64,000 nucleotides of DNA, from assembly GCF_006517275.1 (NCBI RefSeq), contig NZ_CP041191.1:2413001-2477000 (forward strand), given 5' to 3'. Shown piece by piece: positions 36,587 through 45,253 of the stretch. This DNA comes from Labrenzia sp. PHM005. Lineage in GTDB: Bacteria; Pseudomonadota; Alphaproteobacteria; Rhizobiales; Stappiaceae. The notes under the pieces were generated by a model. The model worked only from the letters and a program-made list of their open reading frames with translations. It made no database searches and was not told the origin of the DNA. Every line of letters starts with the position of its first letter. The first letter of the stretch is position 1. A program made the translations under genes and the position numbers.

Positions 36587-37035
36587 GAATGAAGCATATT
36601 GAACGTTAACTCAGTTCGTTTTTGATGATTTGAGATCATCGATGTTTTGTAATTTCGGATCAGAAATCTGCGTCGCAGTTACAGCTGTAAGCGTCCAAGC
36701 GTCGGCTTGCTTGCTATTCGTGGCTACAGCCAATCTGCCAGCACTCGAGAGATAAAGCTGAACCCATCTGCCCACTTCCCAAAAAGAATACTTCGAGCGC
36801 TGGGCACAAAAGCATGATTTCGAGATCATGGGCTGGAGTATGATTTCCGAGGAATGTGGCCGTGCCGGAATGGGATCTGATCGGTCGATGTGGACGCCTG
36901 TTAGCAATATTAGGTTTCGAAATTTGCCTTCGATGTCTTTCGATTTTTCCATTTTGGTTTCAAGATCGCTTGCTTGACGGGTTCCAAACGGTCAATGTCA
37001 GTCATTAGGCGGCTAAAAAAGCTGCTTTTGAAGGG

Positions 37036-37064
37036 GTTCAATTGAGCATGCAGCCCAATTGAAC
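37036..37064. promoter_or_regulatory. Inverted repeat before second phnD
   Basis: Arms GTTCAATTG and CAATTGAAC (9 bp, perfect) separated by 11 bases that contain GCATGC. It lies 29 bases upstream of the phnD start and is a candidate operator or leader hairpin for this operon. Confidence 0.5.
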
Positions 37065-37093
37065 AATCAAATAACGTTCTGGGAGGAACTCAT

Positions 37094-38068
37094 ATGAAAC
37101 GGATTGCAACACTTCTTGCGTCGGCGGCGGCTGTCGCGGTGTTTTCATTCGCCGGTGCAGCGCAGGCGGAAGAGTGCCCGCGGGGTGATCTCGACAAGCG
37201 TTTTTGCGATGTTGATGGTGATTTGATTGCCGATATTCCAACAGACGCCAGTAAACTGATAGATCCGGATACTCTTATTTTTGCCTACACACCTGTTGAA
37301 GATCCTGCGGTCTACAAGACTGCCTGGTCGGATTTCCTGACCCACCTTGAGGCCGAAACTGGCAAGAAAGTTGTTTTCTTCCCGGTTCAGTCGAATGCGG
37401 CTCAGATTGAAGCCATGCGCTCCGGCCGGTTACATATCGCCGGATTTAACACCGGCTCAAATCCTCTTGCCGTGAACTGTGCCGGTTTCCGGCCGTTCAC
37501 GATCATGGCGTCGAAAGACGGCAATTTCGGTTATGAAATGGAAATCCTGACCTATCCGGGATCGGGCATAGAGAAGGTAGAAGACATCAAAGGCAAACAG
37601 CTTGCCTTTACATCGCCTACGTCCAATTCTGGTTTCAAAGCGCCGTCGGCTATTTTGAAAGCTGATTTTGACATGCAGGCAGAGCGCGATTTCGAACCGG
37701 TTTATTCCGGCAAGCATGACAACTCGATCCTGGGTGTTGCCAACAAGGATTACCCAGCTGCTTCGATCGCAAACTCGGTGCTGTCCCGCATGATCCAACG
37801 TGATGTGATCAAGCCGGATCAGGTAGTCTCTATCTATAAATCACAGACATTCCCGACAACGGGTTTTGGAACAGCTTACAACCTGACGCCTGAACTGCAG
37901 GATAAGATCCGCAATGCGTTCTTCAACTTCGAGTGGGAAGGCACAACGCTGCAGACAGAATTCGAAAAGTCGAATGAAGGCCAGTTCCTGGAAATGACCT
38001 ATCAAGAGTTCTGGGAAGTTATCCGCAAAATCGATGCCGCAAATGGTGTCAGCTACGCTTGCGAATAA
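37094..38068 (+). CDS. phnD: Phosphonate-type ABC transporter substrate-binding protein (second system)
   Basis: A secreted 324-residue PhnD-type protein with a signal peptide (MKRIATLLASAAAVAVFSFAGAAQA). Family landmarks: LIFAYTPVEDPAVYKTAWSDFL, the ligand-loop region RLHIAGFNTGSNPLAVNCAG, KGKQLAFTSPTSNSGFKAPSA, and FPTTGFGTAYNLTPELQDKI near the end. It is longer than, and quite different from, the PhnD at 23221-24072, so the two do not look like a recent duplicate. It starts a five-gene operon. Confidence 0.9.
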   Translation: MKRIATLLASAAAVAVFSFAGAAQAEECPRGDLDKRFCDVDGDLIADIPTDASKLIDPDTLIFAYTPVEDPAVYKTAWSDFLTHLEAETGKKVVFFPVQSNAAQIEAMRSGRLHIAGFNTGSNPLAVNCAGFRPFTIMASKDGNFGYEMEILTYPGSGIEKVEDIKGKQLAFTSPTSNSGFKAPSAILKADFDMQAERDFEPVYSGKHDNSILGVANKDYPAASIANSVLSRMIQRDVIKPDQVVSIYKSQTFPTTGFGTAYNLTPELQDKIRNAFFNFEWEGTTLQTEFEKSNEGQFLEMTYQEFWEVIRKIDAANGVSYACE

Positions 38069-38079
38069 TCCTTTTTGAG

Positions 38080-38105
38080 GTGGCCCTGCAGGGGCCACTT
38101 TTTTT
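38080..38105 (+). terminator. Attenuating terminator after second phnD
   Basis: A 7-bp perfect stem (gtggccc / gggccac) with a 5-nt loop is followed by seven T bases, a textbook rho-independent form. It stands between phnD and phnC, so it should limit read-through and keep binding protein in excess. Confidence 0.85.
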
Positions 38106-38132
38106 AACGACTTTAAGATTCTAGGGGGCTTC

Positions 38133-38957
38133 ATGCTGCGGCTGAAGAAGCTTGTTAAGACGTACAAGACCGGGGATCAGGCACTCAAGGCTGTCGATCT
38201 GGAAATTCCGCAAGGCCAAGTTCTGGCGCTGATTGGGCCATCAGGCGCGGGAAAATCAACCATGATTCGTTGCATCAACCGATTGGTTGAGCCGAGCAGT
38301 GGAGAAGTCTGGCTGGAAGATACCGAACTGACCACGTTGTCGTCTGGTGGTCTGCGCCATAAACGGCGCGAAATGGGGATGATTTTTCAGGAATATGCCC
38401 TGGTTGAACGTTTGACGGTCATGGAAAATGTCTTGTCCGGCCGCCTTGGGTACGTCGGTTTTTGGCGCAGTTTTCTGCGGCGGTATCCGCAGGAAAGTGT
38501 CGATGAAGCCTTTCGTCTTCTGGATCGTGTCGGCCTGCTGGCTATGGCGGACAAACGCGCTGATGAACTTTCCGGCGGCCAGCGCCAAAGGGTTGGTATT
38601 TGCCGGGCGTTGATCCAAAACCCGAAGCTGCTTCTGGTCGACGAACCGACGGCCTCGCTCGACCCCAAGACTTCCCGTCAGATTATGCGTCTTATCTGCG
38701 AATTGTGTGAAGAACGCGGACTTGCGGCAATCATCAACATCCACGATGTCGCGCTGGCCAAAATGTTCGTTCAACGCGTGGTCGGTCTGCGGTTTGGTAG
38801 CATCGAATTTGATGGCCGTCCGGAAGAGCTGACACCGGATGTTCTGACATCGATCTATGGCGAAGAGGATTGGGAAGCGACCATCGAGAAGGTCGAAGAT
38901 GAGGACGATCATCCTCATGGCGGCTTTGATGAGAAAGCCGGGGTCGCCGCGTTATGA
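38133..38957 (+). CDS. phnC: Phosphonate-type ABC transporter ATPase (second system)
   Basis: A 274-residue ATPase: Walker [10 protein letters not shown] near residue 38, signature [19 protein letters not shown], Walker [13 protein letters not shown]. PhnC-type features are strong: [26 protein letters not shown] and the Trp-rich linker [13 protein letters not shown]. An acidic, His-containing tail ([18 protein letters not shown]) extends beyond the usual end. Its stop overlaps the start of the first permease (ATGA). Confidence 0.94.
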   Translation: MLRLKKLVKTYKTGDQALKAVDLEIPQGQVLALIGPSGAGKSTMIRCINRLVEPSSGEVWLEDTELTTLSSGGLRHKRREMGMIFQEYALVERLTVMENVLSGRLGYVGFWRSFLRRYPQESVDEAFRLLDRVGLLAMADKRADELSGGQRQRVGICRALIQNPKLLLVDEPTASLDPKTSRQIMRLICELCEERGLAAIINIHDVALAKMFVQRVVGLRFGSIEFDGRPEELTPDVLTSIYGEEDWEATIEKVEDEDDHPHGGFDEKAGVAAL

Positions 38958-39766
38958 GCAGTGAACTGGACGCGCTCATCGGGCAAAAGTGGAAGAAGCC
39001 ACCATTTATCAAACGCACGTGGCTTCGCTGGACCCTCGGCATAGGGTTTACCGCCTATCTGATTGCGGCTTTCATGACCATCGATGTCAATTGGAGCCGG
39101 GTCTACGAGGGTCTTGATCGGGGGGCGGCGTTCATTCTGGCCTTCACGTCGCCAGACTTTATTTCGCGTGCTGCCGATATTCGTGACGGGATCCTTGAAA
39201 GCATCATCATGACCGTCGCCGCTTCGGTCGTGGGGATTGCGATCTCCATTCCTATTGGACTGGGAGCGGCCCGCAACATTGCACCCTTACCGGTTTATTT
39301 GGTGTGCCGCGGGATTGTGGCTATCAGCAGGGCGCTACAGGAAATCATCGTTGCGATCCTGCTCGTGGCGATCTTTGGGTTCGGACCGCTGGCCGGTTTC
39401 CTGACCTTGAGTTTTGCGACCATCGGCTTCCTGTCAAAACTCCTGGCGGAAGACATTGAAAGCATGGACAAAGTCCAGGCTGAGGCGATCAAAGCTTCTG
39501 GTGCCCGTTGGCTTCAATGGATCAATTATGGTGTCCAGCCACAAGTGATGCCACGGCTTGTTGGGCTCAGCATGTACCGGATCGATATCAATTTCCGCGA
39601 AAGCGCGATCCTTGGCCTTGTTGGGGCTGGCGGGATCGGGGCAACGCTGAACACAGCGTTCGACCGTTACGAATATGATACGGCCGCTGCAATCCTGATC
39701 ATCATCATCTTGATCGTTATGGCGCTGGAATATCTGTCCGGCATTATCCGGGCGAAGGTGCAATAA
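38954..39766 (+). CDS. phnE: Phosphonate-type ABC transporter permease 1 (second system)
   Basis: A 270-residue inner-membrane permease with the PhnE pattern: [25 protein letters not shown], the EAA-like loop [27 protein letters not shown], and [18 protein letters not shown]. It overlaps the ATPase end by four bases and the second permease start by one base (TAATG), so all three are tightly coupled. Forms a heterodimer with the next gene. Confidence 0.94.
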   Translation: MSSELDALIGQKWKKPPFIKRTWLRWTLGIGFTAYLIAAFMTIDVNWSRVYEGLDRGAAFILAFTSPDFISRAADIRDGILESIIMTVAASVVGIAISIPIGLGAARNIAPLPVYLVCRGIVAISRALQEIIVAILLVAIFGFGPLAGFLTLSFATIGFLSKLLAEDIESMDKVQAEAIKASGARWLQWINYGVQPQVMPRLVGLSMYRIDINFRESAILGLVGAGGIGATLNTAFDRYEYDTAAAILIIIILIVMALEYLSGIIRAKVQ

Positions 39767-40581
39767 TGCCAGTACTTGAGAAAAACGGCCTGAAGGTCTG
39801 GCAGCGCCGGACCCAAGGTGAAACCCTGTTGCGCTGGGCAGCTTGGCTGACGGGCACCGCTGTCTTCGTCTATTGCTGGCAGCAGATATCTGAATCCACC
39901 ACCTGGTTCTTCGTCTGGGACGCTCCGCGTATTGCTGAGGATATCTGGACAAGAGCAACACCGCCGCGCTGGGAATATATCACCCAGCTTGGCAAACCAG
40001 TGTGGGACACGCTCAATATCGCGACGCTTGGAACGCTGATCGCCTTGTGTCTGGCAGTGCCAGTGGCCTTTCTGGCAGCGCGTAATACAACACCTTCAGC
40101 GACGTTCATCCGCCCAATCGCGCTGCTGATCATCGTTTCTACGCGTTCTATCAACTCGCTGATCTGGGCCTTGCTCTTGATCGCAGTCATCGGACCGGGG
40201 GTTCTGGCGGGCGTGGTCGCAATTGCGATCCGGTCAATCGGTTTCTGCGCCAAACTCCTTTATGAGGCGATTGAAGAGATTGATCATACCCAGGTTGAGG
40301 CAATAACGGCGACAGGGGCATCCCGGTGGCAAGTGATGGCTTACGGCATCGTTCCACAAATTGCGCCAGCATTTGCTGGCGTTGCCGTGTTCAGATGGGA
40401 TATCAATATCCGTGAATCAACGGTCCTTGGACTCGTCGGGGCCGGCGGAATTGGACTACAGCTCTCCTCTTCGCTCAACGTTTTGGCCTGGCCACAGGTC
40501 AGCCTGATCCTGTTGGTAATCCTGGCAGCGGTCGTCTTGAGCGAGTGGGTCTCGGCAAAGGTACGGGAAGCAATTATTTGA
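39766..40581 (+). CDS. phnE: Phosphonate-type ABC transporter permease 2 (second system)
   Basis: A 271-residue PhnE-type permease with STRSINSLIWALLLIAVIGPG, an EAA-like loop IDHTQVEAITATGASRWQVMAYGIVPQ, and [18 protein letters not shown]. It is only moderately like the preceding permease, so this is an old pair, as in many phnDCE1E2 operons. Its stop overlaps a TTG that may start the HAD gene. Confidence 0.94.
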   Translation: MPVLEKNGLKVWQRRTQGETLLRWAAWLTGTAVFVYCWQQISESTTWFFVWDAPRIAEDIWTRATPPRWEYITQLGKPVWDTLNIATLGTLIALCLAVPVAFLAARNTTPSATFIRPIALLIIVSTRSINSLIWALLLIAVIGPGVLAGVVAIAIRSIGFCAKLLYEAIEEIDHTQVEAITATGASRWQVMAYGIVPQIAPAFAGVAVFRWDINIRESTVLGLVGAGGIGLQLSSSLNVLAWPQVSLILLVILAAVVLSEWVSAKVREAII

Positions 40582-40586
40582 CCGAC

Positions 40587-41483
40587 ATGACATTGGAAAA
40601 AGCGTTCGCGGCCTATGAGGCCGCGCGCGTACGTTTGCCTGAAGCGCAAGAGGGCGGGCGTGCCACCCCGTGCGGAAATCTCGATGACATTGCAGATCAG
40701 TTCGATGTCTTTCTGCTCGACGCCTTTGGGGTGCTGAATATCGGCGAACACGCAATTCCAGGTGTTCCAGAGCGGGTTGCCGGTCTGCAGGCCAAGGGAA
40801 AGCGCGTTTTTGTTGTGACAAATGCCGCAGGGTATTCAAATGCCACCTTAATGGCAAAGTATGCCCGCCTTGGCTACGATTTTGCCCCGGAAAATGTCAT
40901 TTCGAGCAGAATGACGCTGCTGCACGCTTTGACCCGTGAGCCGAAACGGTATTGGGGTGCCATGCTGTCCAAGGCTGCTGGGCTTGCTGACCTTGAAAAC
41001 ATCGATCTCACGCGCCTGGAAGAAGACCGCTCTGATTATGCCAAAGCGGAAGGCTTCTTATGCCTTGGGGCGGCAGAGTGGACCGAGGAACGGCAGGCTT
41101 TGCTGGAAGCGGCGCTTCTGGAGCATCCACGGCCGGTTCTGGTCGCCAATCCGGATATCGTAGCGCCGCGCGAAAACGGATTTTCGACGGAACCAGGCAG
41201 TTATGCGCACCGGCTGGCTGACAAAACCGGTGTCGCACCGCGATTTTACGGAAAACCCTTCGCCAATATCTATGACCTGGTGTTCGAGCGCCTGGGCGGT
41301 AGTGCCGACCGAAGCCGGATCGTTATGGTTGGCGACAGTCTTCACACCGATATTCTTGGGGCGCAAACTGCGGGAGTCTCGTCTGCTCTGATATCGGGTT
41401 ATGGTTTTTTTGCAGGAACACCGATTCCTGGACTCATTGCGCAATCAGGTATCTGCCCTGACTACATTCTTGACCGGCCGTGA
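40587..41483 (+). CDS. HAD superfamily class IIA hydrolase (NagD-like)
   Basis: A HAD phosphatase of about 298 residues. Motif I is LLDAFGVLN with nucleophile Asp45; motif II VVTNAAGYS; the cap region lies between; motif III Lys in YGKPFANIYDL; motif IV VGDSLHTDILGAQTAG. In motif I the usual second Asp is replaced by Phe (DAFG), as in a TIGR01459-like subgroup. I use the ATG at 40587; a TTG at 40578 overlapping the permease stop is possible. Located at the end of a phosphonate-type transporter operon, it probably dephosphorylates the imported compound or its breakdown product. Confidence 0.88.
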   Translation: MTLEKAFAAYEAARVRLPEAQEGGRATPCGNLDDIADQFDVFLLDAFGVLNIGEHAIPGVPERVAGLQAKGKRVFVVTNAAGYSNATLMAKYARLGYDFAPENVISSRMTLLHALTREPKRYWGAMLSKAAGLADLENIDLTRLEEDRSDYAKAEGFLCLGAAEWTEERQALLEAALLEHPRPVLVANPDIVAPRENGFSTEPGSYAHRLADKTGVAPRFYGKPFANIYDLVFERLGGSADRSRIVMVGDSLHTDILGAQTAGVSSALISGYGFFAGTPIPGLIAQSGICPDYILDRP

Positions 41484-42300
41484 CCCTTGATTGGCGGTAG
41501 TAGAGGGCCTCGAATCCCCGATAAAGGGATTAGTATTTCAATGGAACAGCCTTGAAGTTCGTCGTTGTGACCTGACTTCGCGCTTTTTGGGCAGAGTTCT
41601 GGCGCTGTAACCATCTACATTGACTTCTGCAGGTGGTTTTTATGAAACCTGTCATTGGTTTGATGTTTGTTCGGGAATATCCGGAAGGGATATTGCCACG
41701 CGAAGCTCGGGCAACGCCCTCTCGGCTTTTCCAGTATCGAGATATCAAACGCAGGGCATCAGAGCACGAAACAGAAATCGCTGGCTGGCTCGCGATTGGT
41801 GAAGATGCTAATCGGCCTCTGCGGCCAGTGTGATCCTGATTCAATTCCGATTCATGGCGCAAGCCAATCGCACAGCCTTCCGGCGCCGACAGGTTGCTTC
41901 GAAGATCTCGACGCTCACGGAGGCCAAGGCGTCCATCGCGTGTGCGGCTGGAGCGGCCCTAGTCGTTGCGGGAGCCCCGCTGGCACTCCTCCCGATCGTT
42001 CTGCTGTTAAGCGTGCCCGGGATCTCTTGGTGCCTCCGTCCAAAGCCCGGCGCGGATGTTCAAAGGATATATGTACCTGAAGCACACAGATCCGTAGGTT
42101 CTGTTCATCAACCAGGCATAAACGCGGCCGTGGTTGATCTCGCCTGCCCAGGGATCCTCCGGAAGCTGTTTTGTTGGTTCGATCCTGGTTCTGAGAGAGT
42201 TGATATAGAGGAGGTCCTGCAACGGAAAGAAAGCTTTTCAACTCTTCTTCTTTCAAGGTACCACTAAAAAATCCTAACCTGTTTTCGGGGAAATATACTC
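41484..42300. other. Gene-poor region after the HAD gene
   Basis: About 800 bases holding the second tRNA-like repeat (41492-41544) and no convincing gene. A plus-strand frame at 41830-42267 (145 codons) encodes one hydrophobic stretch (AAGAALVVAGAPLALLPIVL) but has no family resemblance, and overlapping frames on the other strand are equally open. It may be decayed element DNA. Confidence 0.5.
41492..41544 (-). repeat. Second tRNA 3'-half-like repeat
   Basis: Read on the minus strand it keeps the T-arm-like part (TCGGGGATTCGAGGCCCTC) and a CCGCCA end, and aligns without gaps to the remnant at 36535-36586 with roughly two thirds identity. The anticodon part is degenerate. Same orientation as the first copy, so the two form an imperfect direct repeat around the second phn operon. 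Confidence 0.5.
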
Positions 42301-43509
42301 ATGGCCAAAGCTCCTTCACCCAAGACCTCAAGATCGTTTCAACTCAAAGAAACGACCTGGCCGTTGGAGTGGGGGAGGCAGGTTGGGGTCTATATGTTGA
42401 TGAAGGAGGTACGGCAAACCTCACCGGGCCGCTCGGAGATTGAAGGCTACGGCGAGCGTATCAACCTAAGTTCCTATTCTTATCTGGGCCTGTTGCGGCA
42501 TCCGGCGATTGACAAGGCGGCTAAAGACGCCGTCGATACCCATTCAACCGGTGGGCATGGCGTGCGGCTGCTTTCAGGTACCAACACACTTCATACCCAG
42601 CTTGAGCAACGCCTGGCTGATATCCGGGGAGCAGACGCATGCATAACATTCGGCAGCGGCTACAATGCGAACCTGTCCACGATTTCAGCGCTTGTCGGTC
42701 CAGGGGACTATGTCGTCAGCGACAAGTTTAATCATGCATCCATTGTTGACGGGTGCCTGATTTCCCGCGCGAAATTTCTACGATACAATCACAATGATCC
42801 CGATCATCTCCATGAACGGTTGCGCCAAATTCCGCAGGACGCAAATGTGCTTGTTGTCAGTGACGGTGTGTTTTCAATGGACGGTGACATTATGAACCTT
42901 CCGAAGATTTCAGAAGTCTGCAAGGAGCATGGTGCGCTCCTGATGGTAGACGAAGCACATTCCTTTGGTGTGATCGGAGAGACTGGAAAGGGAATTGAAG
43001 AGCATTTCGGCTGTGGGGCGGACGCAATCGATATCAAGATGGGAACACTCTCCAAGGCAATTCCGAGCAATGGCGGGTATATTTGCGCTTCCGCAGAAAT
43101 TGTCGAATATCTGAAACACCAGGCGCGGGGGTTCATCTTTTCAGCTGCAATGACACCTGCAAATGCAGCCGCCGCGCTTGCGGCCCTGGAGGTGATCGAG
43201 AAGGAGCCAGAGCGGATTTCGCGCCTGCATTCGAACGCGGCCAAATTCCGTGATTTGCTGACATCAGGCGGCGTCGATACCCTGCAATCGAAGACAGCAA
43301 TTGTTCCGGCCTATTGCAAAGAAGACAAACGCGCCTGGTTCCTCGCTAAACACTGCATGGAACATGGTGTTTACGTCCATGGCATTCCTTATCCGGTGGT
43401 GGCAAAGGGGACAGCGAGGTTGAGGTGTAGCATCACGGCAAACCATACGGCTGATGACATTGCCCGAGCCGCTGAAGTCGTGTGCATGGCGTTCTCCGAA
43501 GTGCGGTAA
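42301..43509 (+). CDS. AONS/serine palmitoyltransferase-like PLP enzyme
   Basis: A 402-residue alpha-oxoamine synthase family protein. The glycine-rich substrate site HSTGGHGVRLLSGT near residue 80, the PLP-contact segment DEAHSFGVIGETGKGIEEHFG near 220 and the PLP lysine Lys252 (GTLSKAIPSNGG) are intact. These enzymes condense an amino acid with an acyl-CoA (8-amino-7-oxononanoate, 2-amino-3-ketobutyrate, 5-aminolevulinate or sphingoid base synthesis). No biotin or sphingolipid genes are nearby, so the product is unknown. It lies alone between the second tRNA-like repeat and an integrase fragment, so it may be cargo of a former mobile element. Confidence 0.88.
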   Translation: MAKAPSPKTSRSFQLKETTWPLEWGRQVGVYMLMKEVRQTSPGRSEIEGYGERINLSSYSYLGLLRHPAIDKAAKDAVDTHSTGGHGVRLLSGTNTLHTQLEQRLADIRGADACITFGSGYNANLSTISALVGPGDYVVSDKFNHASIVDGCLISRAKFLRYNHNDPDHLHERLRQIPQDANVLVVSDGVFSMDGDIMNLPKISEVCKEHGALLMVDEAHSFGVIGETGKGIEEHFGCGADAIDIKMGTLSKAIPSNGGYICASAEIVEYLKHQARGFIFSAAMTPANAAAALAALEVIEKEPERISRLHSNAAKFRDLLTSGGVDTLQSKTAIVPAYCKEDKRAWFLAKHCMEHGVYVHGIPYPVVAKGTARLRCSITANHTADDIARAAEVVCMAFSEVR

Positions 43510-44080
43510 TCTCCAAGGTCTGGTCTGAAACTTGAACCTTATATCCTGCATGATATGGGCTGCAGATGTGGCTGTATTCGCCAATGCATGGCTCGATGTG
43601 ATGATCCACGTGATTGCGGTATGAGCGCAGGGTTGGTCGCTCCATCTCATCACGTTCGCAGCGTTTGACCCATGCTCTGCATGCGTCACTGATTGTCTTG
43701 TTGTTTGTCATTGTGCTCGTTCAAGTCCCTGACGAACAACAGTCTAGGACGGGCGGCAGATGGTGCCGGGTGTTTTCCAGTCCGAAGATGAAAAATGCTA
43801 ATGATGATCAGTGCTGGATCGAAGTCTTAGAAAAACCGAGCCAATGTCTGGGGGATGCCTTCTGGGTCCTTCAGCATTTTCATGCCAATCCCCGGAACAT
43901 TAGGCGAATTGATCGGAGATTATTGATGATGGCGTAGCGTCGTGAGTTATATCAAGGCGAAGTGAATTGTTAGAGGTGTGCCGAAGAACAAGTGCGATAA
44001 CATTCCAGATATTTGCCCATATTGGACACACAAGGTCAGAAATGTAAGCTTGTCCAACGATTGTTTCAGTTTAAGAAACT
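43510..44080. other. Region with integrase fragment and otherwise no gene
   Basis: Apart from the tyrosine-recombinase fragment at about 43556-43711, this stretch of about 570 bases has no supported gene; the open frame at 43614-43937 on the plus strand is its shadow. Confidence 0.55.
43556..43711 (-). pseudogene. Phage-type tyrosine integrase fragment (N-terminal SAM-like domain)
   Basis: On the minus strand about 50 codons encode a segment (TISDACRAWVKRCERDE, then RPTLRSYRNHVDHHIEP and IGEY) that matches the N-terminal core-binding domain of phage-type tyrosine recombinases. After IGEY the resemblance stops, and the catalytic domain is absent; an upstream in-frame stop cuts the arm-binding part. 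It is a truncated relic and supports past integration activity near the tRNA-derived repeats. Confidence 0.65.
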
Positions 44081-45037
44081 GTGGTATTGGCGAACGACCT
44101 AGCTGATGCACGATATGGCGTATTCATATTGTCGGGATCATCAGATATGCCTGAGAATGTAGCATTATCGATTGATTTCAATGGCGATGTCTTTGAAGCA
44201 CAGCGCCAACTGCGGCGCTATCTGCTGGATCAGCCTGTTGTCCGTTACGCTCCAGCGCGTGATCTCGCTGCTCATATGCTGCTCAATCTCGATGATTTGC
44301 CGGGGTGTTGGTCATTAGCGACAAATTGGCTGAGAGCAAAACTTGGATGCCAGCGGGTTGATGCCGGGTTTGGCGCTTCCCGCGACTTCAATTATTTTCC
44401 AAGCCTGGCTGAAGCAAAGAACCCGGATTATGATGTACCCTCTTTTGGAGGGGCTGCGGTCTTCAATCAGGATCCAGCCATGCAAGCGATGTGGCTGGGG
44501 TCGCGACCGGTTGTGTTTGCCGATATTACGCAGGACCGTCGAGTCTCAAAACGCCTTCGCAACAGAATGTCCGGTGCCCAGACCAAATCAAAATTTGGTA
44601 GCGCTCTGCGAACAATAGATGGCAGCTACGGTTTGATCTGTGCTGATTGGACTGAACATCACGCACCAAGCGACTCCGGCCTGCTGGATTGTTTCGAGCA
44701 CACCGTTGCAGATGTCTTGAGCCCGGTCATTGCTGTTTCCAAGCAGATCACGGCACAATCCGCTTCAGTGACAGATACAGTTCCGGACAGTGCCAGACCG
44801 ATAACTACATCGTCTGATCAGCCAGGAGCGGATCTACTACAATTGCTGACCGAGTCAGAAATCGAAGTCGCCCGGCTTGCCGCTCGGGGGTTGAGCTACA
44901 AGGAAATCGCTCGAATTCGCGACAGGTCATTTTCTACAATTGATCACCAACTCCGCAGTATCCGTCATAAGACTGGTGTTACCAGTACATCGGCGCTTGT
45001 CAGTCTACTTGTGAAAGCCGGAATTCTGGCACAATAA
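44081..45037 (+). CDS. LuxR-type transcriptional regulator
   Basis: A regulator of up to 318 residues. The C-terminal helix-turn-helix is clear (LLTESEIEVARLAARGLSYKEIA, then RSFSTIDHQLRSIRHKTGV, about residues 252-300). The N-terminal 200 residues resemble a GAF/PAS-like sensor rather than an autoinducer-binding domain. The start is uncertain: GTG at 44081 is used, but an ATG at 44147 is possible. The following genes (GlcG-like protein, alpha/beta hydrolase, ABC importer) are probable targets, and a 30-bp palindrome lies between. Confidence 0.8.
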   Translation: MVLANDLADARYGVFILSGSSDMPENVALSIDFNGDVFEAQRQLRRYLLDQPVVRYAPARDLAAHMLLNLDDLPGCWSLATNWLRAKLGCQRVDAGFGASRDFNYFPSLAEAKNPDYDVPSFGGAAVFNQDPAMQAMWLGSRPVVFADITQDRRVSKRLRNRMSGAQTKSKFGSALRTIDGSYGLICADWTEHHAPSDSGLLDCFEHTVADVLSPVIAVSKQITAQSASVTDTVPDSARPITTSSDQPGADLLQLLTESEIEVARLAARGLSYKEIARIRDRSFSTIDHQLRSIRHKTGVTSTSALVSLLVKAGILAQ

Positions 45038-45093
45038 GCGGCAATATATGTGATAGTTTTCCTTTGAATTACTGACGCTTAGTGTGCCAGCTT

Positions 45094-45123
45094 CCTTCTA
45101 TCGCGAATGTTCGCGATAGAAGG
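45094..45123. promoter_or_regulatory. 30-bp palindrome between LuxR gene and GlcG-like gene
   Basis: Arms of 14 bases (CCTTCTATCGCGAA / TTCGCGATAGAAGG), perfectly complementary, with two bases between them. It stands 57 bases after the LuxR-type gene and 130 bases before the next gene. No T-run follows, so an operator for a dimeric regulator is more likely than a terminator. Confidence 0.6.
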
Positions 45124-45253
45124 CATCGCCGCGCCTTTGATAGCTTTCCTCCAGACCATCAGTGCCTTCCCTGAACTCTCAAACGAGAAGGGTAAGACAC
45201 ATGCCAGGGCATTAATGAATGCCGAATTCGGCAAAGGTCAATTGGGAGGAAAA

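Larger units (their letters stand above)
36504..37093. other. Intergenic region with tRNA-derived scar and promoter of second phn operon
   Basis: About 590 bases. It holds a tRNA 3'-half remnant at 36535-36586 and an inverted repeat at 37036-37064 (separate entries). A minus-strand frame at 36611-36952 (113 codons) has no recognisable family and no good ribosome site. A GGGAGGA ribosome site precedes phnD at 37094. Confidence 0.6.

Noticed and set aside
36611..36952. Minus-strand frame of 113 codons between the polysaccharide locus and second phnD
   Set aside because: Composition and lack of a ribosome site do not support coding; no family recognised.
36989..37006. Pho-box-like sequence before second phnD (GGTCAA...AGTCAT)
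   Set aside because: The two half-sites are 10 rather than 11 bases apart and match the consensus poorly.
41830..42267. Open frame of 145 codons with a hydrophobic stretch
   Set aside because: No ribosome site, no family resemblance, and several overlapping frames on both strands are equally open.
43614..43937. Plus-strand frame opposite the integrase fragment
   Set aside because: It is a shadow of the integrase-coding strand.
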